Positions 1 to 10,732 of a DNA stretch of 64,000 bases are shown piece by piece. The stretch is from positions 23,748,247 through 23,812,246 of the forward strand of contig NC_079488.1 of assembly GCF_020520425.1 (NCBI RefSeq), given 5' to 3'. Positions within the stretch are counted from its first letter, which is position 1. Each line of letters begins with the position of its first letter. The notes beneath the pieces were generated by a model. The model saw only the letters and a list, made by a program, of their open reading frames with translations. It was not told the DNA's origin and made no database searches. The position numbers and the translations under genes were made by a program. The DNA comes from Spinacia oleracea (lineage: Eukaryota; Streptophyta; Magnoliopsida; Caryophyllales; Amaranthaceae).

Positions 1-1169
1 ACTAAAAAAAATATATAAAAATAAATAACTCTTTGTGTCGTTATTAGGCCTCCTATGACGACAATGTTCGGCACCAAAACCGAGCATGCTAATTAAATAA
101 CCTTGAATGTCACATGGGCAAAGTATTCAAAAAATAATGTTCAAATAGAGTCTTCAAGGAAAAATAATGTTCGAATAAAAAATAAATCCGAGTCTAGACT
201 AGACTATGCCAAAGTACAATCTAAATCCTAAGTCTTAGTTGTCTTATCCATAGAATCGGTCCTAATGCTTGGTGTTCTTCTGCAAGTTAAAAGGTTAAAC
301 CATATTGAGTCTCCCTTCCTAACATTTAAATCAATAAGCACCCATATGTAATTGTCATCCCTTGCTAAGAATCTACGGCCCCAATACTCTCTCTCACCAA
401 TAAAAAGAATATATTATGTAATTCAAGTATTTGCAAAATGGAAACAGTCACATTCTGAAAATCATTCCTCCATAGTCGCACAACCCCCAAAGTGAGCCTA
501 AGGTATCAATACCATTGGCAACAAAAAATTAATGGCCTCAATGCTTATGATCACATTGGGTCACGACTATCATAGTCCTCTCGAGCCACTCGCTCCTTTA
601 AATACTCCTAAGTACGGACTAAAAGATTTTCCATGAATGCAACATGACCAACCGTGAAAATACCCAAATCGGCATACCATAAGGCTACCATTGGGGTAAA
701 GCAATACACACTAAGAGGGAAGCCGTATTAATGATTCTAGTCTTGCAAAAATGAAAATTCGATCTCCCCAACTAACTACTTTGCCAACATTAAGCAAAAT
801 GGCGCGTGACAAATGAACACCCAAGGGTTAAAATCTAAAGTGTCAACCAACGAAAGTTATGGTCCAATTAGCCTAAGTCTGAAAGTTGCTTGGTCAAGTA
901 TTATAGGCTTACGCCACGTCATTATTTTGAGTCTAGGCCACCTCCTTGTATTCCTACACGGGTTATAATCAGAAAAATTAATGAAAGTTCGAGTCTAAAT
1001 CACAACTTCCAATTAAATCCCGAAAATTGGAATCTGAAAAGAAGCAAAAAAAATTATTTTTGATGTAATTCTTTAGTTAAATTTCAATAAGGTAGAAGCA
1101 ACATTTTGAATCTACGCTATTTGCACATTTTAAGAAACGACTAAATACGCTTGCAAAGTAAGACAATTT

Positions 1170-1245
1170 AAAGGTCCACCCTAGGCCTGCTAAAATTAAA
1201 GGTCCACCCTAGGCCCGCTAAAATTAGAGGTCCACTATAAGCCTA
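1170..1245. repeat. short tandem repeat, AAAGGTCCACCCTAGGCC units
   Basis: About three copies of a roughly 30-bp unit (AGGTCCACCCTAGGCC..GCTAAAATTA) occur here with minor changes. Next to it, 1363-1460 holds a two-copy duplication of an AGAAAGAGAAAAGGGAGAGC unit. Both lie in the non-coding 3' region of the plus-strand element. Confidence 0.6.
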
Positions 1246-1532
1246 CCGAACGAGGCTCACTCAGTCTCGCCTCGTGACTCAAAGACCACAACCATCTACC
1301 TCTTAGCCCAAATAAAAAAATTTGAAGGATTTATGTTGGGGAGAAATCCCAAGCAAAAAGAAAAAATAGAAAGAGAAAAGGGAGAGCGAAAAGAGCAAGC
1401 CATGAAATACTTAAAAAGAAAGAGAAAAGGGAGAGCGAAAAGAGCGAGCCATGAAATACTTAGCCCGTACCTCCCAAAGTGCGAAATTAACCCAAGTAAA
1501 CGAAGGAAAAGAATTGAGTCAACCAATCCAAA

Positions 1533-1934
1533 TCATAAAATTCTACGATGTCTACCCTTTCCAATCCTTATGTTCTTAGACACCTTCGCTCTGGGGCCCC
1601 TGTTCAGCTCATTTAACCCATCCATGTTCTCATTGCCATAACCCAAGAAACCATTATCTCGACTCTTGTTCTTGAACTTGTTGTCAACCGCAAACCATGC
1701 ACGGCCATTGACACGTGCGTCATACCCATTATTTCCAAAGCCCAAACCTGCTCTTACACCACCATTAGCATAATGACCATATAACTTGTTTGGATACATC
1801 TTGTTGATATACCCTTGAGCCGTCCCCATGCTACTCATCGGCCTTGGTTGATGTAAACTCATGACACTAGCTTGAGGCTGCAAATTGTGAGTCCTAGCAG
1901 ATATAATCCTCATGCTTGACCAATACCTATACAA
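1533..1934 (-). pseudogene. fragment of a YTH-domain m6A reader (ECT family), captured
   Basis: The minus-strand reading frame of 133 codons closely resembles the stretch just before the YTH domain of plant EVOLUTIONARILY CONSERVED C-TERMINAL REGION proteins. Visible matches are the MYPNKLYGHYANGG block, the NGYDARVNGRAW block and the highly typical NENMDGLNELNRGPRAK block. The YTH domain itself, which binds N6-methyladenosine in mRNA, does not follow: downstream of about 1560 the frame loses similarity. No upstream exons are visible. It therefore looks like a piece of one large exon picked up by the retroelement, lying antisense to it. Whether it is transcribed cannot be told from the sequence. 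Confidence 0.7.
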
Positions 1935-2116
1935 ATTATCTTATCTCATTCAACCCATCTTTCAAACCGTCTTGAGTCACGAATAAAAAAGAAGACAAAT
2001 GAAAAGTACAAAAAAATAATAAATAATAAAAAAAGCAAACTTTGCAAAGCGCCTTTAAAAGTTCGTCTAAAAAGAAAAAGAAGCATTTAGCGCACCAAAA
2101 AAGATCCGCCCAGAAA

Positions 2117-2180
2117 TCATTTTCAGCGCCCAAAGCTGGGCGCCGAAATCTTTAACGCCCCAACCTGGGCGCTGATTCTC
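2117..2180 (+). repeat. GCGCC palindrome pair, copy 1
   Basis: A block beginning CCAGAAATCATTTTCAGCGC contains two adjacent self-complementary stretches: GCGCCCA-aagc-TGGGCGC (7-bp arms) and ACGCCCC-aacc-TGGGCGCT. The same double unit recurs at 4165-4240, 5341-5412 and, diverged, at 7541-7600. Confidence 0.7.
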
Positions 2181-4164
2181 TCTGCCTGCCAAATCTTGTC
2201 CAGAAGTGCTCGTCATTTTATCCGCACATGCATGGAAAAATAACGAACACTTGGAGGGGTACAACACGTATTCAGATATACGTACCACCAAAGAAATACA
2301 TGTACTCAATCAAAAATATAAAACAAATTTTTGGCTTACGGCAAGGCAGCAGATTAAAATAATAATAAACTTCACTTATTCTACCGTTTCAAATAATATG
2401 TTTCCACCACAGAACGTACTTGTTTAAAATCGGCATTCTAAGAAACCATTTTCTGGCTAAGAACTACGCAAGACCTGATTCCAAATTAAATCTATTTAAG
2501 GCGGATACGTAGGCAATCCATGATTCGGTCCAACCAATTTGCAAAAATATTAAAGCCTATAGAATAACAAGAATAAAAAATAAAGTCCCTTATTGAAATA
2601 CTTGCAATCCAAGTCGAAAGAAAAACTTAAGTCAAAAGAAGAATCCAAGTCATCAAGATGCCAAAATGAGCACACATCGAAAAATAATAAGGGCACGTAC
2701 CTTTGCCAAAAGGAGCACTCACACTCCTAGGCACTTAGCCAAGACTCAAAAGATCGCTTTGCCTCAATTGAATGGGGGCTAGCGCAAGCGCCCATGACCT
2801 CTAAAATACTCAACTTGACCCTCCCTAAAGCGAACTAACTCACTTAAAGATCTCCTTTCACCACTAGACATAGTCGTTCGCTTAAAGACCTTCTTTCACC
2901 ACTAGACACAGTCATAATCGCCAACAAGTAGTAAACGCAGTAAGCTTGCAATAAAGAGGATTGTTCTACTGCATCGCCCCATCGTTCTTTCGAACTCAGG
3001 GCACCCGTTCATGGTAATTCAAATGCTTTCTAATCCCCTTTGAAAAAAAATCAGACATTGTCAATAGGACTTGGCACTTAACCAAGGCTCACTCTACTCA
3101 GCCATATGACACGGGCATCTAAAATCGAAATCAGAAAGCATCATTGATGAGAAGACATAACAGCAACTGGGGGGGCTAAAAAATTGAAGTGAAAGAGCTA
3201 GGAAAAGAACTAAGTATACCTTGACCTTTTGTACAGACATACACCAAGTAAATCTAAGTGAATTTGAAAACGGTTTATATTCCCGCAATTCTGGAAAAGA
3301 TGGCCCTAAAAGCCTAAAACATGTGCCACACGGGCACAAGTAATACCTTGACGCCTGCACAAATCCTTAGACAACATTCCAAAAATCGTAACAGTATTTT
3401 GATTCACTCATGTAATCCTGTACGAACCCTTCTATAAATCAACTTACTTAGGACACCTCGAATTGTACACAGTAGGACTCGGATTTCAAATATTTTTCAA
3501 AGACTTCTTCGAACATAATAAAGAGTCGTTGGTTTAAGCTAAGTATGCGTTTATCTCGAAGTTGCAAGTGAGTCAAAAGATTTCTAAATATGATTATGGG
3601 TAAAGAAAGGCACCTAGCTTTTGGTCAAGGCACACTTCAACATGTGACTACCTTGACCATGGCAATGTCGCACAATACGACATTTACAAGAAGAGTAGCA
3701 AAATCACTACTCGAACTTACCTCGCACTAAACGAGTCTGGTTCAAACTATTCATGATCCATGTCACCATGAATGCATAAAAACGTATGCCAAGCATTAAA
3801 ACACCAAGCCAATCCTCTAGCTACAATTGGGGGCTTGAGAAAAACACTCTAAAAATGCTCGAAATGACGATTTTACCGCAAATTCTCGACGCTAATTCTA
3901 TACATACGTCATAGGGGCACAATCCTAAGGTTTGATCGTGTAAAACGAACCTTAGAATGGCTACAACCCCTCCCAAATCCTGAGCGCTACTTAGAATATA
4001 TAAAGTCACCCCACTAACAAAGGGTAACTGAAAATCGTGAGTCACCAAAACTCCGATCAAACTATTGCACCTAACGCTCGCCCTATAAGCGCCCGTTACA
4101 CAGTCTAAGTCGTTCCAAAGCAAAAGCGAAAGAAAAATCAAGGATAAGAATTGTCAAAATATAC

Positions 4165-4240
4165 CCAGAAATCATTTTCAACGCCCAGAGATGGGCGCCG
4201 ATATCTTAAACGCCCCAGCCTGGGCGCTGAATCTTTCTGC
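4165..4240 (+). repeat. GCGCC palindrome pair, copy 2
   Basis: Same order as copy 1: CCAGAAATCATTTTCAACGC, then CGCCCAGAGATGGGCGCC, then CGCCCCAGCCTGGGCGCTGA. The arms stay self-complementary although single bases differ from copy 1. Confidence 0.7.
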
Positions 4241-5340
4241 TAGCCAAGTTTTGCCCAGATATAAAAATAAGAAAGAAACACCTATGAATCCTCGCATTGA
4301 ACGAAGTAATAGGCCGTGCACAGCCACGCAGAAGGTGCTACACTTGTTCGAGCACCTGAACGAGGCGTGATGAAGTACTCCAATGCAAAAAAAAAAATGA
4401 TACCCCAACGCCTGGAGAAATGTTCTAATACATGCTGTTAGGCCACACAAGCCTATGTTGCACCATAAGTTCAACCATCCCACGGTACAAGTCTAAAAAA
4501 AAAGAGAGTAAGGCATATGGCACTAATGCGGGCACGACCAAGAGTAAGAGGCAAAGACTACTTTTCGCCTAAATTCAAAATGCAAGCCACACGACTTCTA
4601 CATTAAGGATTAAAGGTAGAAAAATATCACCTACCACGGAAGGGATAGCTCGCACCTACACGAGCGGAACCCCAAGGCATCTTTCTCGAAAGAACCTACA
4701 AAAATCGTACGCCAAAAGGAAGCATCCCAACATGCATACTTGGGGGCTCCAAGCTACGAAACAACCATAGCAAAATAAAAAAAAATCCCGAAACAAATGT
4801 TTGAACAATCGAAAGGGCACGATGTTTGAGCCCACTTCATGAATGGGCCTGAACCCCACCAAAGCTTCTAAGTAAACTATTCAAAATCAGTCATTGCTAA
4901 AAAAAAAAATGATTCTAGCAAACTGATTAATGGACCGCACACAACGGCCATTCTATGAACGCTCGTTCGCACATACATATCATCATTCTAAGTATCGAAC
5001 ATTCACGAACGCGTTCAAAAGAAAAATATATACGAGCGATCAAAAATATACGCCTCAAGGCATGTTCCTCGGGCCATATAGACTCGCCCAACTATTGCAA
5101 TAACTGCACGCCTTAAGAGCGACAATTCCTTTAAATAAGCGCCCCAAAGAAACAAACACCGTAGTCCACCAATCGGCTACGGCTTCTCGAGAAATCATCA
5201 CGATCACTCAGCTCATTATGATCTCTAATAAAATTCTACGTTCCAAAAATAAAGAAAAAACAAAAAGAAGAGAATACGTAGAATTTCCAAGTGAAGTAAA
5301 CGAACCAACGAACAAGAGGCCAACTGTGTCATCAAGAAAC

Positions 5341-5412
5341 CTCGCCAGAAATCATTTTCAGCGCCCAGAGCTGGGCGCCAAAATCTTTGACGCCCAGGCT
5401 TGGGCGGCGAAA
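5341..5412 (+). repeat. GCGCC palindrome pair, copy 3
   Basis: GCGCCCAGAGCTGGGCGCC is a near-perfect palindrome here, followed by CGCCCAGGCTTGGGCGGC. The preceding CCAGAAATCATTTTCA block is the same as in copies 1 and 2. Confidence 0.7.
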
Positions 5413-6080
5413 ATGAACCCAGACCCAAAAACGCGCCTGACTTCTATAGGGCCCTGTCGTATCCATTCGACTCGAAAATTGCCGATCTCTTTACTGAAAG
5501 TCGCACCCCACGACTTTGTTCAAAGTAGCATACCACTACAAAGATCGCTCGCACTTACGAGCACAATCCCAAACATGGTCAAGGACACTACAGAATGCGT
5601 ATCCCCAAGGAAACCTCTTTGGCAAGAAATGACCGTCAAGCCCGAGTGCTTGGGGGCTCGAAAGAAAATATATATTATGCAAAGGTAAAACAATATTTCC
5701 AGACTACGCTGTACGAAGTCCCGTGTCTGGATGTCTCAAAAGATAAAACCGGTTTACGATCTCAAGACAAAGGTCGCCGTTGATACCTATACGTAGTCCC
5801 CTAATCAAGGACCCAAGTAATGGAAAAATTGAGCCGTAAAGACTAGCTCAAGACCATGAAAGATGATGACCACGAGACAATGGTCCGTCTAAGCACGTTG
5901 TCAACCCATGTTCAGGTTGTAACTGAATCCGAGCATCCCTCGAAAGAATTCGCTCCTACAAGAATGAATAAAAAGAAATTCTCAAGAGAAATCACAAGAA
6001 AAAAATGAAATAGGGACTTGTCCACCTCAATCAGGCAAGACCGCGGCACGCGAATCCCAAATCAAAAAGACGAATTCAGG

Positions 6081-6520
6081 TTCGCTCACCTCCAGCGAGC
6101 GAGGAGTCCACCCTTAGCGGACAGGGCTCGCCCACCTTCAGCGGGCGGGGTCTGCGTCACTAGCCGCGCAGGTCCTCAGTTTTCGAAAAAAGAATCTTCA
6201 AAAAAAAACCAAAATGAAACAGGCTCGCCATCTTCAGCCGGCGGGGTCTACTTCACAAACCACGTAGGTCCTTATTTTCAAAAAGCACAAACAAATTTCA
6301 AAATAGATTCGTCCATTTCTATCGGACGGGGTGTCCACCCTTAGCGGACAGGTTCGTCATCTTTAGCCGGCGGTGTCTACGTCACAAACCGCGTAGGTCC
6401 TTATTTTCAATTTTCAAAAACAGATTCGTCCACTTCTATCGGACGGGGTGTCCACCCTTAGCGGACAGGCTCGCCATCTTTAGCCGGCGGGGTCTGCGTC
6501 ACTAACCGCGCAGGTCCTTA
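6081..6520 (+). repeat. array of small hairpins with conserved loops and varying stems
   Basis: Roughly a dozen 17-24 base units follow each other. Loops are similar (ACCTTAGC, ATCTTTAGC, TCACTAAC, ACTTCTATC), while stems differ but stay self-complementary: TCGCTC/GAGCGA, TGTCC/GGACA, CGCCC/GGGCG, CGTCC/GGACG, CTACG/CGTAG, CTGCG/CGCAG. Units are organised in about four larger repeats separated by T- and A-rich spacers that include CCTTATTTTC. The array lies 0.55 kb upstream of the 3' LTR. No known RNA family is recognised. Confidence 0.65.
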
Positions 6521-7057
6521 GTTGCTGCAGCGATAACTTTTTCTGGTTTTCCGTTTTTTCCAAAAAAGAAAGATGTGAGTAGTTTTCCTTTTTTCCAAAA
6601 ATTAAAAGGATTGGTTTTCCGTTTTTCCAAAAAAGAACGATGTGCTGGATTTTCCTTCGTTATACGTCCCATATAAACAAGGGGGTTTTCTCGTTTAGCT
6701 AACCCTGAAAATGAGAATCTTTAAAAACATTTTTACCTTGTGATTGGGCTTGGCCAGGCCCAATTACACTTTATAGCTTTGATTTCGAAAACATCTGTAG
6801 CTCCTCCCAATGACAAAGTGAGGGAGTTTCTACGCCTCTTTAGATACTTCCAATGACAAAGTTAGGGAGTTTCTATACTATCCGTTGACAAATCCCACTG
6901 ACACGTGAGGGATATGTCGACACTTCAAGTGATGACCCTTAAGTCAAATGTTATCACTCGGGGGCTCGTGAGACCCTCGCAAAAGCAGGTCACCATGGCT
7001 TGTGTGACGCACTCCGTCTAATACTTTGACCATCGTCTTACTCCAAGACTCAGTCAA

Positions 7058-7067
7058 AGTGGGGGCT
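7058..7067 (+). other. polypurine tract (PPT) of the plus-strand element
   Basis: AGTGGGGGCT lies three bases before the TG that opens the LTR at 7071. This is the usual place of the primer for plus-strand DNA synthesis. The longer string CTCAGTCAAAGTGGGGGCT recurs inverted at 10290-10308. Confidence 0.65.
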
Positions 7068-7070
7068 AAC

Positions 7071-8535
7071 TGTAGACACCTACTTTTGTCCCCATTCCCG
7101 AAAGGGAAGGTTCGATGATGAGAACATAAATCTCCACTTGGCAACGCATCTCCTATAAAATAACGAATCTCAATCCCCTTTTCATTTCACCCGAAACCTG
7201 CTATTTATAGAAACCTGCTATTTATGGAAACCTGCTAAAAATAGTAACTGCCGTAATGGGTAGTTGTTAAAAGTGGCAAGTCATAAAAGATAGAAACCTG
7301 ACAGAATTAGGTGTTGCACTCCAACATAAATCTTAAATGAGATAGAAGTTGCGAGAGAATCCTATTCCTAATACGATTCGAAAATAAGAGTTACGTATTA
7401 AATTAAAATCAACGAGCCTAGAGTTCGTAACGGGCCCAGACGCATTCCGTCATAAAATTAATACGCACTAAAAGACTCGATTAAGTCTCATACACTCCGG
7501 ATTCTAAGAGTCCGAATCTGACAAAGAAACGGCCCAGACCCTATTTTCAACGCCTGGCTCTGGGCACCGAAATCTTCGGCGCCCAGCCCTGGGCGCTGAA
7601 ATTACCTGGGACGTGTTCTTTCCTAATTCCTCGTGGATTAGAGTTCTACAATTCTATCTTTCCACGAACTCTTTTCTATAAATATAGCCCCAAGTTCGAC
7701 GTGAAAGGGACACACACAATTCATATTCTGAGTATTGACTCCAACCCCTAAGCCTAAGCCTCACGCTGCGAAATTGATCACGCGTTCTGTTGCAATCGAT
7801 CCAAAAATCCAACAAAACGTATCCTGTCCCGTAACTTAAGATTTGTTAAATAAAAGGAGAAATAGCAAAGTCAAAGTGGTTAGTTTTCTGAGAACCGTGA
7901 CGCACCTCTCAAGGGTGCGTGGTAATGTGTCCCTTTTCCATGATTTAATTTCTTTCCTCGCCCTTTTATGAACTGTTAAACTAATTAAATCTGATTGTTC
8001 TATCACGCCTAACAAAGATAATATCTTGGGAAATTAGATTATCATGCTAGGTCCCTTAAAACAATCTAAATCTGATAATCGCGATCGATCTAGTATTATG
8101 TGTTTCATATTGTTAAAATCAACTCAGATTAGTTTAATAGTTAACGCATGTCCCTTCAATTATTTATGCTGAGCTAGTAAGGATATCCTGCCTCTGGAGA
8201 TATCGACGAGCAAGTACTCCTCTCGGTAGTTACAGTCCCCCGAACCCTCAATCTCTACCTTGCGGGTGTATGTTGAGAGATCCCCACACCAGGGATCACA
8301 AGGGAACCTATGGCCGTCGTGGTCAAACATAATTGCACTCCCTTTATGTCACGATAACCGGGTTTTGTCAATTTTTCTCATTGTCGTTAAAAACTGAATG
8401 GCGACTCCTATATTACTAGTCAATTGGGTGTAAACTCACAGGAAATCCAATTACACTTGATTTGACAAAAAGAAACGTCACACCCACGAGGGACGAGGTC
8501 ACGCATTAGCGTCGTGCTTTTTCGACCCCCTCACA
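7071..8535 (+). repeat. 3' LTR of the plus-strand element
   Basis: The LTR opens TGTAGACACCTAC and, in my reading, closes CCCCCTCACA (about 1465 bp, TG...CA). The opening resembles that of the minus-strand LTR (TGTAAACACCTAA, read from 22662 downward). It contains a GCGCC palindrome pair at 7541-7600 and a CTATAAATA-type TATA box near 7675. The string TGGCGACTCC at 8399-8408 equals the core of the other element's primer binding site, so an alternative reading ends the LTR near 8396. I prefer 8535 because of the terminal CA and because an open antisense-gene exon resumes at 8536. Confidence 0.6.
7541..7600 (+). repeat. GCGCC palindrome pair, copy 4, inside the LTR
   Basis: CGCCTGGCTCTGGGCACC followed by GCGCCCAGCCCTGGGCGCTG. 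It is diverged from copies 1-3 but keeps the two-palindrome layout and the GAAATCTT spacer. It lies about 135 bp upstream of the LTR TATA box. Confidence 0.6.
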
Positions 8536-10006
8536 GGAGTGGTGCGCGTTAGGGTGCCTCTAGCGACCTCCCGCAGAGCTTCGAGAGTTCTACCTACTAC
8601 CGAGGTGATCTTTTGTACTGTTTTGCTCTCTTGTATTTGTATTGTTGCATGAGTTGTCTGCTTTGCAGGTGGTATGACGTCCTTTTGCCAATGCGCTTGT
8701 ACCTGCCTCGGCTGCTCGTGCCCATTTCTTGTCTGGGCGGCGGGTTTTTCTTCCAGGGGTGTACCGCCACATGTGGTATCTAGGGGAGCGAGTGTCCCTT
8801 CAGCACAATTCGGGGGAAAGACTTGTCCCTAAGGACCCACCGGGGTCCATCTGGCGTTGGATGAAGAGTTGGCCCGGCTCTATGCGGAGGCTAGGGGCGA
8901 TGCTGTTTGCCGCTCTTGGAGGGATTTTGTACACAGGAAGGGTAGCTATGACGACTTCCTGAGGAGGCTGGCTCCACCAGTACGCTTCGTACTGCCGGTG
9001 AGCTTTAGAACTTTGTATCTTGTATTCTTGTATTCTTTTATGATTGGCTGATTGTATGATTGTATGATTGTATGTAGGAAGAGGAGGTTGATCCTGAGGA
9101 CATTCCCCATGCTGATAGGATCCTCCGCTATGAGAACTCGGACGGGGAACAGGTGGAGGAGACCATCCCTGTAGTTTCTCCTCCGCACCGAAAATCATAT
9201 GATGTTGTACCTGAGCACTATGCTGCTGTAAGTACTGTTACACTTCCTTGAAACTGATTGTAATCTTGTATTTGGAAATTGATCTTGAACTTTGTATGCA
9301 GGCGCCTCGGGCGAGAGTGCGTCGCTGGATGCTTTTTCTTGATTCTTGGAAGAGGCATTGTGCGAAGCTGACCCGGAAGCTTTCTGGCCGGGACAGAGAG
9401 GTGCCTTACTTGATCTTGAAATTTGTATTCTGGAAATTCGAACTTGGATGTTGATTCTTGAAAATGTATTTTGTATAGGAGCGCCGTCGAGATCGTAGAG
9501 GATCCGTTGACAGAGAACCCCAGGTGGAGACGTCCTTGAGGCAGGAGGGACCGAGTTTGGAGCTGGGACAGGGGTCCGGTGCTGGTGCTCATCAGAGGCA
9601 TTCTGATGCTGAGCGGGGAGCTTCCCCTTTTGTACATGTTGATCCTACCAGGCATTTGTTTGGAGGTGCAGGCAGTTCACGACCCTTTGTTTCTTCCCCT
9701 GGTTACTACTTCGGAGGGAGTGATCCTCAGCCTTGGGGTGCAGATTCTTGGGCTTACTATGCAGAGATGGAGAGGATGCGTCAGGCTTAGATGTTTGGGT
9801 CGTACCAGTATATGGTGATGCCGCCGCCGTATCAGTATTCCTCTCCTCAGCAGGGAGTTCATCCCTCTCCTGGCACACTTCGTATCTCGGAACAGGATCC
9901 TAATACCCCTGGGACGGAGCTGGATCAGAATCTGGAGCGCCTTAGGAGGCGGAACAGGGACAAGGCGCCTGTGGTTGATATCACTGTTGATGACGACTCG
10001 GACTGA
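8536..10006 (+). pseudogene. antisense gene 1 of the Tat element, 3' exons only
   Basis: Open stretches joined by small introns can be read on the plus strand: possibly 8536-8604, about 8670-8997 (frame uncertain in its first half), 9078-9227, 9302-9400 and 9479-10006. The last three introns have GT..AG ends, are phase 0, and are rich in TTGTAT. The product has a region around the DEELARLYAEAR block, then basic RRW..D.WKRH sequence, and a P/Q/G-rich tail ending in acidic VVDITVDDDSD. This layout reminds me of the C-terminal half of plant-mobile-domain (PMD, phosphatase-7-long-form-like) proteins, a family known as antisense genes of Tat elements; the match is tentative. The N-terminal part was removed by the nested insertion. 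One in-frame TAG stands at 9788-9790. Confidence 0.5.
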
Positions 10007-10289
10007 CCCTGCATGGTAGCGAGTTCCAGCTTGCCTGGGTTGATTTTGTATAGGCTGGATTGTATTGTATTTGTATGGATTTGAAACTTGAATTTTTGTA
10101 TGGTTATATGGCTTTGAACTTGAATTGGTTTGAAAATTTTTGAAGATTGGCTTTTGTATGTTTGAATGTTTGGAATTGTATGCGTTGTGTGTGCCTTGAA
10201 ATTTGTAGCTAGATGTATGCATGAGAATTTTGAAAAAATTTGCCCCACTTTCGGGTGTCCCCATTTTTCGGGTGTATATACCCACTATA

Positions 10290-10308
10290 AGCCCCCACTT
10301 TGACTGAG
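10290..10308 (-). other. PPT-like string between the two antisense genes
   Basis: On the minus strand the bases read CTCAGTCAAAGTGGGGGCT, identical over 19 bases to the sequence before the LTR at 7071. What follows (TATAGTGGGTATATACACCC) does not match the start of this element's 5' LTR, so it is either an internal second PPT or the scar of another element. Confidence 0.55.
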
Positions 10309-10581
10309 GTTTTTTAGTTAGAAAAAGCGCAAGTCAAAGTATATTCAACTCTTGCTTATGCACATGCAGACTCGACTTAGGACGCCGATCTAGGACTAGA
10401 ATGCTTGAATTTTGAAATTGATCCGAAATCTGCCCGAAGCGTTGATCCGGACTGCTTGAAATTGCGCGGCTTGCGGCTTTGGAATCTTGAATAATGGAGG
10501 TTGTACTCTTCTGTCCGAAACATTAAAGAGTGTGTACTCGGAGTCATAAAGAGGACGGTGGCCTCGTCCTTTGATGCAGGC

Positions 10582-10650
10582 CCCTGCGCCTGGCGCAGGC
10601 TTGGCGCCTGGCGCCTGTGGGCTGTCGCGCAAGCCGACTCTTGTATAAAT
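10582..10650 (+). promoter_or_regulatory. probable promoter of antisense gene 2
   Basis: TATAAAT at 10644-10650 lies about 85 bp upstream of the ATG at 10733 on the plus strand. Just upstream, 10582-10616 is a GCGCCTGG/GGCGCC palindrome cluster like those in the LTRs. It suggests that the antisense gene has its own promoter; the start site is unknown. Confidence 0.45.
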
Positions 10651-10732
10651 AAGGAGGTTGTCGGATCACTTCTTGCATCAATCCTTCCCTGCTATCATTG
10701 CATATTGCTTCATCTTGAAAATAAAAGAGAAT

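Larger units (their letters stand above)
1..8535 (+). mobile_element. 3' part of a plus-strand Tat-like Ty3/gypsy element, nested in another element
   Basis: The stretch ends in an LTR-like block (7071-8535) preceded by a polypurine tract, so I read it as the 3' part of a plus-strand LTR retrotransposon whose gag-pol lies left of the window. Positions 1-7070 hold no RT, RNase H or integrase similarity. They hold spaced copies of a GCGCC palindrome unit (2126, 4180, 5361), a hairpin array (6081-6520) and an antisense host-gene fragment (1533-1934). A further copy of the palindrome unit inside the LTR (7541-7600) ties the internal region to this LTR. Assignment to the Tat group is inferred from an LTR start and PPT almost the same as in the neighbouring minus-strand Tat element. 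The 5' end is not visible. Confidence 0.6.

Noticed and set aside
6081..6520. CRISPR-like array
   Set aside because: Repeats are neither identical nor regularly spaced, there are no cas genes, and the context is a plant retroelement.
9218..10285. Long minus-strand frames (up to 202 codons) opposite antisense gene 1
   Set aside because: They are shadows of the plus-strand exons and of TTGTAT-rich introns; no domain, and they run across splice sites of the better-supported plus gene.
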